Positions 1-5,881 of a stretch of 10,025 bases of DNA are shown piece by piece. The position numbers and the translations under genes were made by a program. Each line of letters starts with the position of its first letter. Position 1 is the stretch's first letter. Origin of the DNA: Clostridia bacterium (GTDB taxonomy: Bacteria; Bacillota; Clostridia; Oscillospirales; CAG-272); NCBI GenBank assembly GCA_017451975.1, contig JAFTNI010000058.1:1-10025 (forward strand), read 5' to 3'. The notes beneath the pieces are model-generated. The model worked only from the letters and a program-made list of their open reading frames with translations. It was not told the origin of the DNA and searched no databases.

Positions 1-422
1 GCCGTGCTCGTGCAGGCGCACAGAACATCGTTCCCAACTCCACCGGCGCTGCTAAAGCTATCGGTCTCGTTATCCCCGAACTCAACGGCAAGCTCCTCGG
101 TGCTGCTCAGCGTGTTCCCACATGCACAGGTTCCACAACGATCCTCGTTGCTGTTGTTAAAGGCGCAGACGTTACAGTTGAAGGCATCAACGCTGCTATG
201 AAAGCTGCTGCTTCCGCATCCTTCGGCTACAACACAGACGAAATCGTATCTTCCGACGTTATCGGTATGACATACGGTTCTCTCTTCGATGCAACACAGA
301 CAATGGTTGCTAAGATCGACGATGACACATATCAGGTACAGGTTGTTTCTTGGTACGACAACGAGAACAGCTACACAAGCCAGATGGTTCGTACAATCAA
401 ATACTTCGCAGAACTCAACTAA
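1..422 (+). CDS. gap: Glyceraldehyde-3-phosphate dehydrogenase, C-terminal part (5' end outside window)
   Basis: This is the C-terminal 139 residues of the glycolytic enzyme that oxidises glyceraldehyde 3-phosphate to 1,3-bisphosphoglycerate with NAD and phosphate. Whole codons start at base 3. The fragment opens RARAGAQNIVPNSTGAAKAI, the conserved stretch after the active-site cysteine and histidine region. It continues with the IPELNGKLLGAAQRVPT motif and ends with SWYDNENSYTSQMVRTIKYF, the usual GAPDH C-terminal signature. The catalytic cysteine and the NAD-binding Rossmann half lie upstream of the window. Codon use is strongly biased (ATC, AAC, GTT, GCT), unlike the neighbouring genes, as expected for a very highly expressed gene. 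A terminator follows 34 bases after the stop, so this is the last gene of its transcript. An apparent start at base 198 is only an internal methionine. Confidence 0.97.
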   Translation, partial: RARAGAQNIVPNSTGAAKAIGLVIPELNGKLLGAAQRVPTCTGSTTILVAVVKGADVTVEGINAAMKAAASASFGYNTDEIVSSDVIGMTYGSLFDATQTMVAKIDDDTYQVQVVSWYDNENSYTSQMVRTIKYFAELN

Positions 423-456
423 TTTAAGTTAAGCAAACTGAAAAGTAAAACGAAAA

Positions 457-490
457 AAAGCCGCCGGTGCTTATCGGCGGCTTTAGTTTT
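457..490 (+). terminator. Rho-independent terminator after gap
   Basis: A perfect 10-bp stem (AAAGCCGCCG at 457-466, CGGCGGCTTT at 475-484) encloses an 8-base loop and is followed by AGTTTT. The stem is GC-rich but the T-tract is interrupted, so some readthrough is possible. The ribosome binding site of the next gene begins at 492, directly downstream, and I see no clear promoter between 423 and 504. The glycosidase gene may therefore depend on readthrough from gap or on a promoter that I cannot recognise. Confidence 0.88.
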
Positions 491-504
491 AAGAGGAAAC
501 TATT

Positions 505-2700
505 ATGGAAACAAAATTTCCCGTAAAAAAAGTATGCTTTGAAAAGGCGCGCCCCGTTTGGCCCTTTGGCAGAGAAAGCGAAATGAACCTTTGGCTTTCA
601 TTCCGTGCGCTTGCAAGCGGCGCGGGCAAAACCGTGCTGCGCCTTACAGGCTCTTCCGCCTACACAGTAAAGGTGGGCGGCGTATTCGTTGCCTTCGGCC
701 CCGCGCGCTGCGCGCACGGCTTCTACCGCGTAGACGAGCTTGATATTACCGATTACGTAAATGGCAAAAGCGTTGTAACTATAGACGTTGCGGGCTACAG
801 CGTCGATTCATTCTATCATATAGACCAACCCTCCTTCCTTTGCGCCGAGCTTATAGAGGAAGGCAAGGTTACCGCCGCAACCGGCGAAGAAAACGGCTTT
901 CTCTGCCGCGTTATGACAGAGCACGAGCAAAAGGCACAGCGCTACTCCGGCCAGAGAACATTCTGCGAGGTATACAACCTCACGCCTGCGCTCGAAAACT
1001 GGGAAACGGCGGCGGAGATCGACCCTCGCGATTTTGCGCTGACGCTGACGCGCCCCACGGAAGAAAAAGAATTCATCGCGCGTGAGTGCAGCTATAACGT
1101 ATACGATTCCGTTTACGCAGAGAAAATATCCTCCCGACTGAAATTCACTTTGCGCACGGACACAGACAGCATACGCTACCCCGAATATATCATTCCGCGC
1201 GGCAAAAAGACGGGTGCAAGCAAAAAATCCTTCTCTTTCGGAGAAGTGGAAACAGACATTTTCCTCATTGCAAGAAACGCAGAGGTAACGTCCATCTCCA
1301 AAACGGACGAAGCGCCTTGCAAGCTTGCGCTTGCCGCAGGCGAAGGCGTGGCGTATAAAATGCCCTATAACACCACGGGTAAAATAGAGCTTGACGCCGT
1401 TTGCGAGGAGGACACTGAGATCCTCGTAAAATTCGACGAATTCACGATTGAAAACGGTCTTGTGAACTTCCGCAGAATGTACACCGTTAACGCCGCGATC
1501 TTCAGAATGAAAAAGGGAGCGTACCGCCTTTCCACGTTTGAGCCGTACACGGCGGGCGCGCTTGAAATCTACGTAACCAAGGGCAAAGCCGAGGTTTCGG
1601 GCGTTTCCATGCGCTACTTCGGCGACGTAAAAACGGAACGCAAGTATATCGGCGGCGACGCGGATATGCAGAAAATTTTCGATGCCGCCGTAGAAACATA
1701 CCGTCAGAATGCATTCACGATATTTATGGACTGCCCCTCTCGTGAGCGCGCGGGCTGGCTCTGCGACAGCTTCTTTACGGCGCGCGCCGAAAAAGTGCTT
1801 ACAGGCAGAAGCACGGTGGAAAGAAACTTCCTTGAAAACTTCTTCCTCCCCGAGGGCTTCCGCGATCTTCCTCACGGTATGTTTGCAGAATGCTACCCCG
1901 GCGACCATTACGGCGGCGGATATATCTCAAACTGGGCAATGTGGCTGGTGATCGAGCTTCGCGAATACCTTGAGCGCACGGGCGACCGAGAGTTTGTGAA
2001 CTCGGCAAAGGTTCGTATAGACGCACTTCTTGCTTTCCTTGCAAAATACGAAAACAGCGACGGCTTGCTCGAAAAGCTGGAGCGTTGGGTTTTCGTGGAA
2101 TGGTCCAAGGCGAACGAGCTTGTGCAGGATATAAGCTACCCCACCAATATGCTCTACGCATATATGCTGGAGGCGGCGGCAAGCCTTTACGGCGACGAAT
2201 CCCTGAAACGCAAAGCCGCGAACATAAAGAAAAAGATAAACGAGCAAGCTATCATGCCCGATGGCTTCTATTGCGACAACGCCGTTTACGGCGAGGACGG
2301 CAAGGCGCACCTTTCCGGTATGTGTACGGAGGCTTGCCAGTATTACGCATTCTTCTGCGGCGTGGCAACACCCGAGGATAACCCCGTACTTTGGGAACGC
2401 TTGCTTAACGATTTCGGCCCCTACAGAGTAGAAAAAGGCAACTGGCCGAACCTTGCCGACGACGCAAAATGGAAGCACATATACCCCGCGAACGCATTTA
2501 TCGGCAACTACCTGCGCCTGGAGCTTCTCTGCCGCTACGGCGAAAACGAAAAGCTGCTTGAAAACATTCGCGGATATTTCCTCAAAATGGCGGAGCTTAC
2601 GGGTACACTTTGGGAAAACGACAGCCCCACGGCAAGCTGCAACCATGGCTTTGCTTCCCACGTAGTTTACTGGATGGAGAAACTCTCTCTTCTTTCTTGA
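505..2700 (+). CDS. GH78-like (alpha-L-rhamnosidase-type) glycoside hydrolase, cytoplasmic
   Basis: The 731-residue protein starts at ATG 505 with AGAGGA at 492-497 as ribosome binding site. It has no signal peptide or membrane segment, so it should act on imported oligosaccharides in the cytoplasm. The first 370 or so residues look beta-rich and accessory. The rest is the alpha-helical six-hairpin catalytic domain. The sequence DCPSRERAGWLCD at 409-421 has Asp409, Glu414 and Asp421 with the same spacing as Asp567, Glu572 and Asp579 of Bacillus rhamnosidase RhaB (numbering from memory). GTLWE near the C-terminus supplies Glu704, the likely general base, and His714 follows in CNHGF. Catalytic residues thus appear intact. 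The residues VEWSKANELVQD near 531-542 belong to a subgroup of uncharacterised GH78-like proteins, so activity on rhamnose is an inference and another deoxy- or uronic sugar is possible. No transporter or regulator lies beside it. Confidence 0.83.
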   Translation: METKFPVKKVCFEKARPVWPFGRESEMNLWLSFRALASGAGKTVLRLTGSSAYTVKVGGVFVAFGPARCAHGFYRVDELDITDYVNGKSVVTIDVAGYSVDSFYHIDQPSFLCAELIEEGKVTAATGEENGFLCRVMTEHEQKAQRYSGQRTFCEVYNLTPALENWETAAEIDPRDFALTLTRPTEEKEFIARECSYNVYDSVYAEKISSRLKFTLRTDTDSIRYPEYIIPRGKKTGASKKSFSFGEVETDIFLIARNAEVTSISKTDEAPCKLALAAGEGVAYKMPYNTTGKIELDAVCEEDTEILVKFDEFTIENGLVNFRRMYTVNAAIFRMKKGAYRLSTFEPYTAGALEIYVTKGKAEVSGVSMRYFGDVKTERKYIGGDADMQKIFDAAVETYRQNAFTIFMDCPSRERAGWLCDSFFTARAEKVLTGRSTVERNFLENFFLPEGFRDLPHGMFAECYPGDHYGGGYISNWAMWLVIELREYLERTGDREFVNSAKVRIDALLAFLAKYENSDGLLEKLERWVFVEWSKANELVQDISYPTNMLYAYMLEAAASLYGDESLKRKAANIKKKINEQAIMPDGFYCDNAVYGEDGKAHLSGMCTEACQYYAFFCGVATPEDNPVLWERLLNDFGPYRVEKGNWPNLADDAKWKHIYPANAFIGNYLRLELLCRYGENEKLLENIRGYFLKMAELTGTLWENDSPTASCNHGFASHVVYWMEKLSLLS

Positions 2701-2710
2701 AAGAAAGAAG
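2689..2710. repeat. Inverted repeat centred on the glycosidase stop codon
   Basis: CTTCTTTCTT (2689-2698) and AAGAAAGAAG (2701-2710) are perfect reverse complements separated by GA, which belongs to the TGA stop codon. With a realistic 4-base loop this is a 9-bp, AT-rich hairpin. It has no T-tract after it, so it is not a typical terminator. It could be an mRNA-stabilising 3' structure or chance. Confidence 0.55.
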
Positions 2711-2740
2711 CAAAGAACTTCGCTCAAAAGGAAAATAACT

Positions 2741-3151
2741 TTGAAAATACACGGCAGAAAAAGAATTTTTTCAAACCCTTTTTGGGTTAATCTTCGCAAC
2801 CATTTTTGCCCGTACTGTGACGAAATAGTAAACATCACAACCGAAAGCAAGGTCGTAAACTCAAAATCTCCCGAGGCAAAGGATTTCGATTTTTCCGATG
2901 CTTGCGGAGATGTCAATATGGTAGGCAACATAAAGTTTACATGGACGGCTTTTGAATGTCCCGTGTGCAAGCGCCGCTTCTCCGTAGACGAAATGAAGAA
3001 GCTCGAAAACGATGAAAACAATAAGCGCCCGCAAAGCGCATACCGCAAAACTAAGTTCACGTTTTCGGAGCTTGCACCTCTAATCTTCAGCGTTCTGCTG
3101 TTTGTCGGTGTAATTCTGTTTTTGGTTATATGTTTCACATTGAGCCGTTAA
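2741..3151 (+). CDS. Small zinc-ribbon protein with C-terminal membrane segment, function unknown
   Basis: The 136-residue protein starts at TTG 2741, preceded by AAAAGGA with normal spacing. I see no in-frame ATG before the first CxxC motif. Two CxxC pairs, CPYC at 23-26 and CPVC at 73-76, are separated by about 46 residues and could bind one zinc ion as a split ribbon. A charged, Lys/Asn-rich linker follows, then one hydrophobic helix at about 111-134 that ends at the C-terminus. The protein is therefore probably tail-anchored with the zinc domain in the cytoplasm. It starts 40 bases after the glycosidase, so the two may share a transcript, and a terminator-like hairpin follows its stop. 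I do not recognise the family. A 403-residue open frame on the opposite strand overlaps it but has no family features; the paired cysteines favour this reading. Confidence 0.7.
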   Translation: MKIHGRKRIFSNPFWVNLRNHFCPYCDEIVNITTESKVVNSKSPEAKDFDFSDACGDVNMVGNIKFTWTAFECPVCKRRFSVDEMKKLENDENNKRPQSAYRKTKFTFSELAPLIFSVLLFVGVILFLVICFTLSR

Positions 3152-3163
3152 CTGCATAAATTC

Positions 3164-3186
3164 GGGAGGGGCAAGCCCCTCCCTTA
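3164..3186 (+). terminator. Probable intrinsic terminator (GC-rich hairpin)
   Basis: GGGAGGGG (3164-3171) pairs with CCCCTCCC (3176-3183) around the loop CAAG, 12 bases after the zinc-ribbon gene stop. The tail is only TTAT, so termination may be partial. Confidence 0.65.
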
Positions 3187-3201
3187 TCCATCAACATAAC
3201 A

Positions 3202-3211
3202 ATTACGCATA
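3202..3211 (+). repeat. Target-site duplication, left copy
   Basis: ATTACGCATA is repeated in the same orientation, without mismatch, at 3405-3414. The two copies directly abut the outer ends of the terminal inverted repeats of the element between them. Flanking bases differ on both sides, so the duplication is exactly 10 bp. Confidence 0.8.
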
Positions 3212-3404
3212 CACGGAAATCAATTTTTGCCTTCCCTCTTATAGGGGAAGGTGTCACGCTCAAAGCGTGACGGATAAGGTGTTCCTTCGCTTTTTACCGC
3301 CGCGAAATCCGAGCGTTTCACGCTCGCGCTTCGCGTTTCGGCTTCGCTCAAGATGACCGCGACAGGGTACTTTTATATAATTCAGTTGAAAATTGATTTC
3401 TGTG
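3212..3404. mobile_element. 193-bp MITE-like non-coding element
   Basis: The left end CACGGAAATCAATTTTT (3212-3228) and the reverse complement of the right end (3404 to 3388, CACAGAAATCAATTTTC) match at 15 of 17 bases. Perfect 10-bp direct repeats flank the pair. The interior holds no ORF of note but several hairpins: 3230-3251, 3253-3271 and 3310-3326. This is the architecture of a miniature inverted-repeat transposable element moved in trans by a transposase encoded elsewhere. It landed between a terminator and the promoter of the next gene; its right end lies 19 bp before the -35 box. I see no second copy in the window, so mobility is inferred from one insertion. Confidence 0.72.
3230..3271. 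repeat. REP-like double hairpin inside the MITE-like element
   Basis: Two hairpins lie side by side. CCTTCCC (3230-3236) pairs with GGGAAGG (3245-3251), and GTCACGCT (3253-3260) pairs perfectly with AGCGTGAC (3264-3271) around a 3-base loop. From memory, modules of the form CCTTCCCC...GGGGAAGGTG plus a second hairpin and GGATGAGGTG recur in gut Clostridia. The bases that follow here, GGATAAGGTG, fit that pattern. A third hairpin, CGAGCG/CGCTCG, lies at 3310-3326. Confidence 0.65.
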
Positions 3405-3414
3405 ATTACGCATA
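3405..3414 (+). repeat. Target-site duplication, right copy
   Basis: This ATTACGCATA is identical to 3202-3211 and immediately follows the right terminal inverted repeat of the MITE-like element. Confidence 0.8.
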
Positions 3415-3423
3415 AAATCCCCC

Positions 3424-3452
3424 TTGACTTATACCCCGTATTATGATATATT
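3424..3452 (+). promoter_or_regulatory. Sigma-A-type promoter for the zinc-ribbon/OB-fold gene
   Basis: TTGACT (3424-3429) and TATATT (3447-3452) are separated by exactly 17 bp, each matching the consensus at 5 of 6 bases. Transcription would begin near 3459, giving a leader of about 30 bases. The -35 box lies 10 bases beyond the right target duplication of the MITE-like element, so the insertion replaced whatever lay upstream of it. Confidence 0.8.
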
Positions 3453-3488
3453 TATATTATAAAACCAAGTAATGGAGTGTGAAACAAA

Positions 3489-4340
3489 ATGGGAAGAATG
3501 ATGGGTGCTTTCGATAGCGATAACGATATGCTCGACCGCCCCGATTTGAATAAATGCCCCGATTGCGGCTGCTTCTTCGCGCAGGATAACTGCCCGCTTT
3601 GCGGCAAGCCCTGCCCCGAGGAAATGCGCGCAGGCAACCGCGCGGCACCGAAAAAGCAGAAATATAAATACGATAACGGTTACCGCACGGTCATGTTCGT
3701 GGATTGGTACCACCGTTGGTGGTTTATTGCGCTTATGGCGTTCATATTCCCCATGGTTTCCATCGTTCTGCTTATCACAAGCCCGCATAAAAAATCACAC
3801 AAGATAGTAGCCGTTATAATAGCGGCGCTATATATGATTGTTTACCATTTTGTAATTCCGCTTGCCATACAGCACTTCTTTAAACCGCAGGCTCCTGTGA
3901 ATACCTCGCTTACCAAAGAGGAATACGTCGCAAAATGCGAGGAAATTTCGCCCGTGGAATTATACCGCAACCCCAAAAAGTACGAGGGGCAATTTGCAAA
4001 AATGGAGCTTACCGTGGTAAAGCACTTTATTTCCGACGATTATGAATACAATGTGTATTATATTTGCAAAAGTGCAGACGGCGGCGAATTTGAAATAATG
4101 GTGCGCGATTGCCTGCAGGAAAACCAGCAATTATTTATTGAGGGCGATAAAATAACCATATACGGCGAAGTTGTCGGCGCGTGGACGGCATACGAAACAG
4201 ACGGCAGTATTCGCAGAGCAAGCGTTTGCCTTAACATGGCTTACGCAACACTTGAAAAAACTGAAATAAAAAACAGCACATTCCGTTTTGGAATGTGCTG
4301 TTTTTCACTCTTCATAAAACGCGGTTTGCTTCAAAAATGA
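3489..4340 (+). CDS. Zinc-ribbon, two-TM protein with OB-fold-like C-terminal domain; likely 1-nt frameshift near the end
   Basis: The predicted protein has 283 residues from ATG 3489, with GGAG at 3474-3477; ATG 3498 and ATG 3501 are alternative starts. The N-terminus carries a cysteine-rich zinc ribbon (Cys23, 26, 28, 35, 38, 42). Two hydrophobic helices follow at about 78-97 and 105-128. Residues 140-256 (ISPVELYRNPKKYEGQ, then EGDKITIYGEVVGAWT) resemble the OB-fold (tRNA_anti-like) domains found in many clostridial membrane proteins. The usual role is unknown, with ligand or nucleic-acid binding possible. The last 25 or so residues are encoded by a terminator hairpin and look spurious. 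Removing one A from the A6 tract at 4255-4260 would end the protein at LEKLK with TAA 4267-4269, just where the terminator starts. It has its own promoter and terminator and is therefore monocistronic. Confidence 0.75.
   Translation: MGRMMGAFDSDNDMLDRPDLNKCPDCGCFFAQDNCPLCGKPCPEEMRAGNRAAPKKQKYKYDNGYRTVMFVDWYHRWWFIALMAFIFPMVSIVLLITSPHKKSHKIVAVIIAALYMIVYHFVIPLAIQHFFKPQAPVNTSLTKEEYVAKCEEISPVELYRNPKKYEGQFAKMELTVVKHFISDDYEYNVYYICKSADGGEFEIMVRDCLQENQQLFIEGDKITIYGEVVGAWTAYETDGSIRRASVCLNMAYATLEKTEIKNSTFRFGMCCFSLFIKRGLLQK
4268..4305 (+). terminator. Strong intrinsic terminator, overlapping the annotated 3' end of the preceding gene
   Basis: ACAGCACATTCC-type stem: C4274-C4284 pairs with G4290-G4300 over 11 perfect base pairs around the loop GTTTT. 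The pairing extends through A4269-A4273 and T4301-T4305. An A-tract before and a T-tract after make it able to work on both strands. It separates the OLE/oapA unit from upstream transcription. Confidence 0.92.
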
Positions 4341-4434
4341 ATGAATATTCAAAAAACAGTTGGATTTCACCCTGATAAATAGCGAAATCGGCTGAAATTC
4401 GCTCAAAAACAGTAAAAAATTCACTTTTTAGCTC
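4341..4434. other. AT-rich spacer before the OLE promoter
   Basis: No gene is seen here. The spacer holds a 10-bp palindrome TGAATATTCA (4342-4351) and a weak hairpin AGCGAA/TTCGCT (4381-4386 with 4398-4403). The octamer TTGAATAT then occurs twice, 13 bp apart, at 4435 and 4448, around the promoter. This could be an operator or UP-element-like region, but no regulator can be named. Confidence 0.4.
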
Positions 4435-4463
4435 TTGAATATTTTCTTTGAATATGGTATTAT
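4435..4463 (+). promoter_or_regulatory. Promoter of the OLE-type RNA
   Basis: TTGAAT (4435-4440) and TATTAT (4458-4463) are spaced by 17 bp, with AT-rich sequence upstream. Transcription would start at about 4470-4471. That coincides with the G that begins the sequence complementary to the 3' end of the RNA, which independently supports this start. Confidence 0.85.
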
Positions 4464-4470
4464 TATACTT

Positions 4471-5074
4471 GTGACGGTGCAGTATTCTAGTTAAATACAG
4501 CCTTATCGAACACGGGCCTAAAAATCCGTTGGCGGGCACATCGATGAAGCTTCTTGTGGTTGCTTCTTACGCCCAGTTTGGGGTGGCTGCTGGAAGAGTG
4601 GTTTGAGGGCGAACCGCAATGGCATGCGGACCTCGTTCCTCTCACCTTTGAGGCTTCCTTTTGTGGTGCGTCATAACCTTATGGCGGCTACGGCTGGAAG
4701 ATTAAACCTATTATGCGGTACGATTGAGTTGCTGCGAATAGCGTAGCCTGCTTTGAGTGGTTGCGGCGAATATCGGATCTTAAACTTTGTTTTCCTTGGC
4801 CGGGAGGCAAAGCCTATTGCCGATTGAAACCGCCGCTGCAAAAAAAGCTAGGTAAGGTTTTGTGTTTATCGAGGAAATCTCCTAGACTGTTCATATTCGA
4901 GATACGAAAGGGATTGCAGTGCGAACTCATCGGCAATCAAGTAGCGGATACGGCAACGCTCCGCCATCTTCTTTAAAGGGAAACTGCCTGCTGGTAACAA
5001 ATATGGTAGAAGATGGGGAAAACCAACTTGACCTCATGTCGCAAAGTTTACTTTTTGTATTACCGTCACTTTTT
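4471..5074 (+). ncRNA. ole: OLE RNA (ornate, large, extremophilic), about 604 nt
   Basis: This stretch has no credible ORF but every sign of a discrete structured RNA. It begins just after a strong promoter. Its first eight bases GTGACGGT are perfectly complementary to ACCGTCAC at 5062-5069, which TTTTT follows, so the ends close into a stem that also serves as terminator. Internal helices include CCATCTTCT (4964-4972) with AGAAGATGG (5008-5016), CTAGG/CCTAG (4848-4852 with 4881-4885), GAGG/CCTC enclosing CCGCA/TGCGG (4605-4634), CCCA/TGGG (4572-4582) and AGGC/GCCT (4805-4815). Known OLE RNAs are about 600 nt and lie just upstream of oapA, in a cluster with tly, argR and recN; all are seen here. 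OLE binds OapA at the membrane and supports resistance to ethanol, cold and magnesium stress in Bacillus halodurans. The identification rests on context, size and end pairing, not on a covariance-model match. Confidence 0.87.
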
Positions 5075-5075
5075 C
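5062..5075 (+). terminator. 3' end/terminator of the OLE-type RNA
   Basis: ACCGTCAC (5062-5069) pairs with the far 5' end of the RNA (4471-4478) and is followed by TTTTTC. No strong local hairpin ends here, so termination or 3'-end formation seems to use the long-range stem. Readthrough into oapA, whose ribosome binding site starts 28 bases later, seems likely because no other promoter is visible. Confidence 0.65.
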
Positions 5076-5114
5076 TATGCAAATAATTATTTTTTATATA
5101 ACGGAGGTTTTTCT

Positions 5115-5867
5115 GTGGAAGATATTCACCGAAAAGAGCAAAACGAAAACGAGGTAAAAACCCTCAACAAAACGGATAAACAGGAACAAGGCAAACAAAA
5201 GGCGCAACAAAAGCAAGAGAAAAAGGGCGTAAAGCCCCCCAAGAAGAAATCCTTCTTTTCGCTTGTAAATTGGAAATGGGTGGTAACAGCCGCGCTTTCC
5301 TCGCTCGTTATTTCGATAATTCTTTCCCTACTTTCATCCGAAGTACTTTCAATAGTGCCGATAGTTGCAGCCGTGCTGATACTTTTCGCGTTCGTTTTCA
5401 TCGGTATCATTTTCGATATCATCGGTCTTTCCGTTGCCACGGCAAATGAAAAGCCTTTCAACTCCATGGCGGCGCAGAAGATAAAGGCGGGTAAAACAGG
5501 ACTTGCGCTCATACGCAAAGCCGACCAGGTTTCAAGCTTCTGCAACGACGTTATAGGCGATATATGCGGTGTCGTTTCGGGTTCCGCAGCAGCCACCGTC
5601 GCGCTTCGCCTTGCCATGATAATGGGCATCGGCTCGCTTTGGGTAAACCTCATTCTCTGCGGTCTTGTTTCCGCAATAACGGTTGGCGGCAAAGCCATAG
5701 GCAAAGCCGTTGGCCTTAACTACAGCATCGAGGTTGTAACACTCGTTGCAAAAATCGTTTCTATTTTCTCTCGCGACCCCAAGAAGAAAAAAGGAAAAAA
5801 GAAAAACGATAAAGAGAAAAAAGAACAGAAAGCGGAAGATTCCGCCGCCAAAAACGAACAGAAATAA
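5115..5867 (+). CDS. oapA: OLE-associated membrane protein OapA
   Basis: The 250-residue protein starts at GTG 5115, seven bases after a strong CGGAGG (5102-5107). An in-frame ATG at 5013 would lie inside the RNA and has no ribosome binding site. The protein binds OLE RNA and carries it to the membrane; the family has been likened to magnesium transporters. Hydrophobic segments lie at about 55-74, 77-107, 152-171 and 174-197. The conserved core is visible: IGIIFDIIGLSVATANEKPF, then MAAQKIKAG near 118-126, the cytoplasmic FCNDVIGDICGVVSGSA (142-158) and ITVGGKAIGK (188-197). The N-terminal 46 residues are rich in Lys, Gln and Glu. The C-terminus after 220 is a run of Lys-rich repeats, plausibly RNA- or lipid-contacting. 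The placement directly after the OLE-type RNA is the diagnostic arrangement. Database labels for this family often read CorB-like or hypothetical. Confidence 0.88.
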   Translation: MEDIHRKEQNENEVKTLNKTDKQEQGKQKAQQKQEKKGVKPPKKKSFFSLVNWKWVVTAALSSLVISIILSLLSSEVLSIVPIVAAVLILFAFVFIGIIFDIIGLSVATANEKPFNSMAAQKIKAGKTGLALIRKADQVSSFCNDVIGDICGVVSGSAAATVALRLAMIMGIGSLWVNLILCGLVSAITVGGKAIGKAVGLNYSIEVVTLVAKIVSIFSRDPKKKKGKKKNDKEKKEQKAEDSAAKNEQK

Positions 5868-5881
5868 TTTTGGAGAATTCA

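Noticed and set aside
808..1908. 366-residue open frame on the minus strand
   Set aside because: It is entirely antisense to the glycosidase, has unusual residue composition (runs of Arg, Phe, Val, Ala) and no ribosome binding site or recognised family.
1927..3138. 403-residue open frame on the minus strand
   Set aside because: It lies antisense to the glycosidase and the zinc-ribbon gene, shows no domain or motif, and mirrors the codon bias of the + strand genes.
3164..3414. CRISPR array or riboswitch in the hairpin-rich gap
   Set aside because: There are no regularly spaced direct repeats. The only direct repeats flank an inverted-repeat element, and most of the hairpins lie upstream of the mapped promoter, so they would not be in the leader of the next gene.
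4761..4976. 71-residue open frame inside the OLE-type RNA
   Set aside because: It has a TTG start without a ribosome binding site, no family features, and overlaps predicted RNA helices.
4471..5074. tmRNA, RNase P RNA, SRP RNA, 6S RNA or a group II intron as the identity of the large RNA
   Set aside because: I found no tag-peptide frame or tRNA-like ends, none of the conserved RNase P core words, a length far above 6S and SRP RNA, and no intron-type 5' GTGYG with domain V. ROOL or GOLLD remain formal alternatives, but the oapA neighbour favours OLE.
5013..5114. N-terminal extension of OapA from ATG 5013
   Set aside because: It would be encoded inside the RNA and its closing stem, lacks a ribosome binding site, and competes with GTG 5115, which has CGGAGG at ideal spacing.
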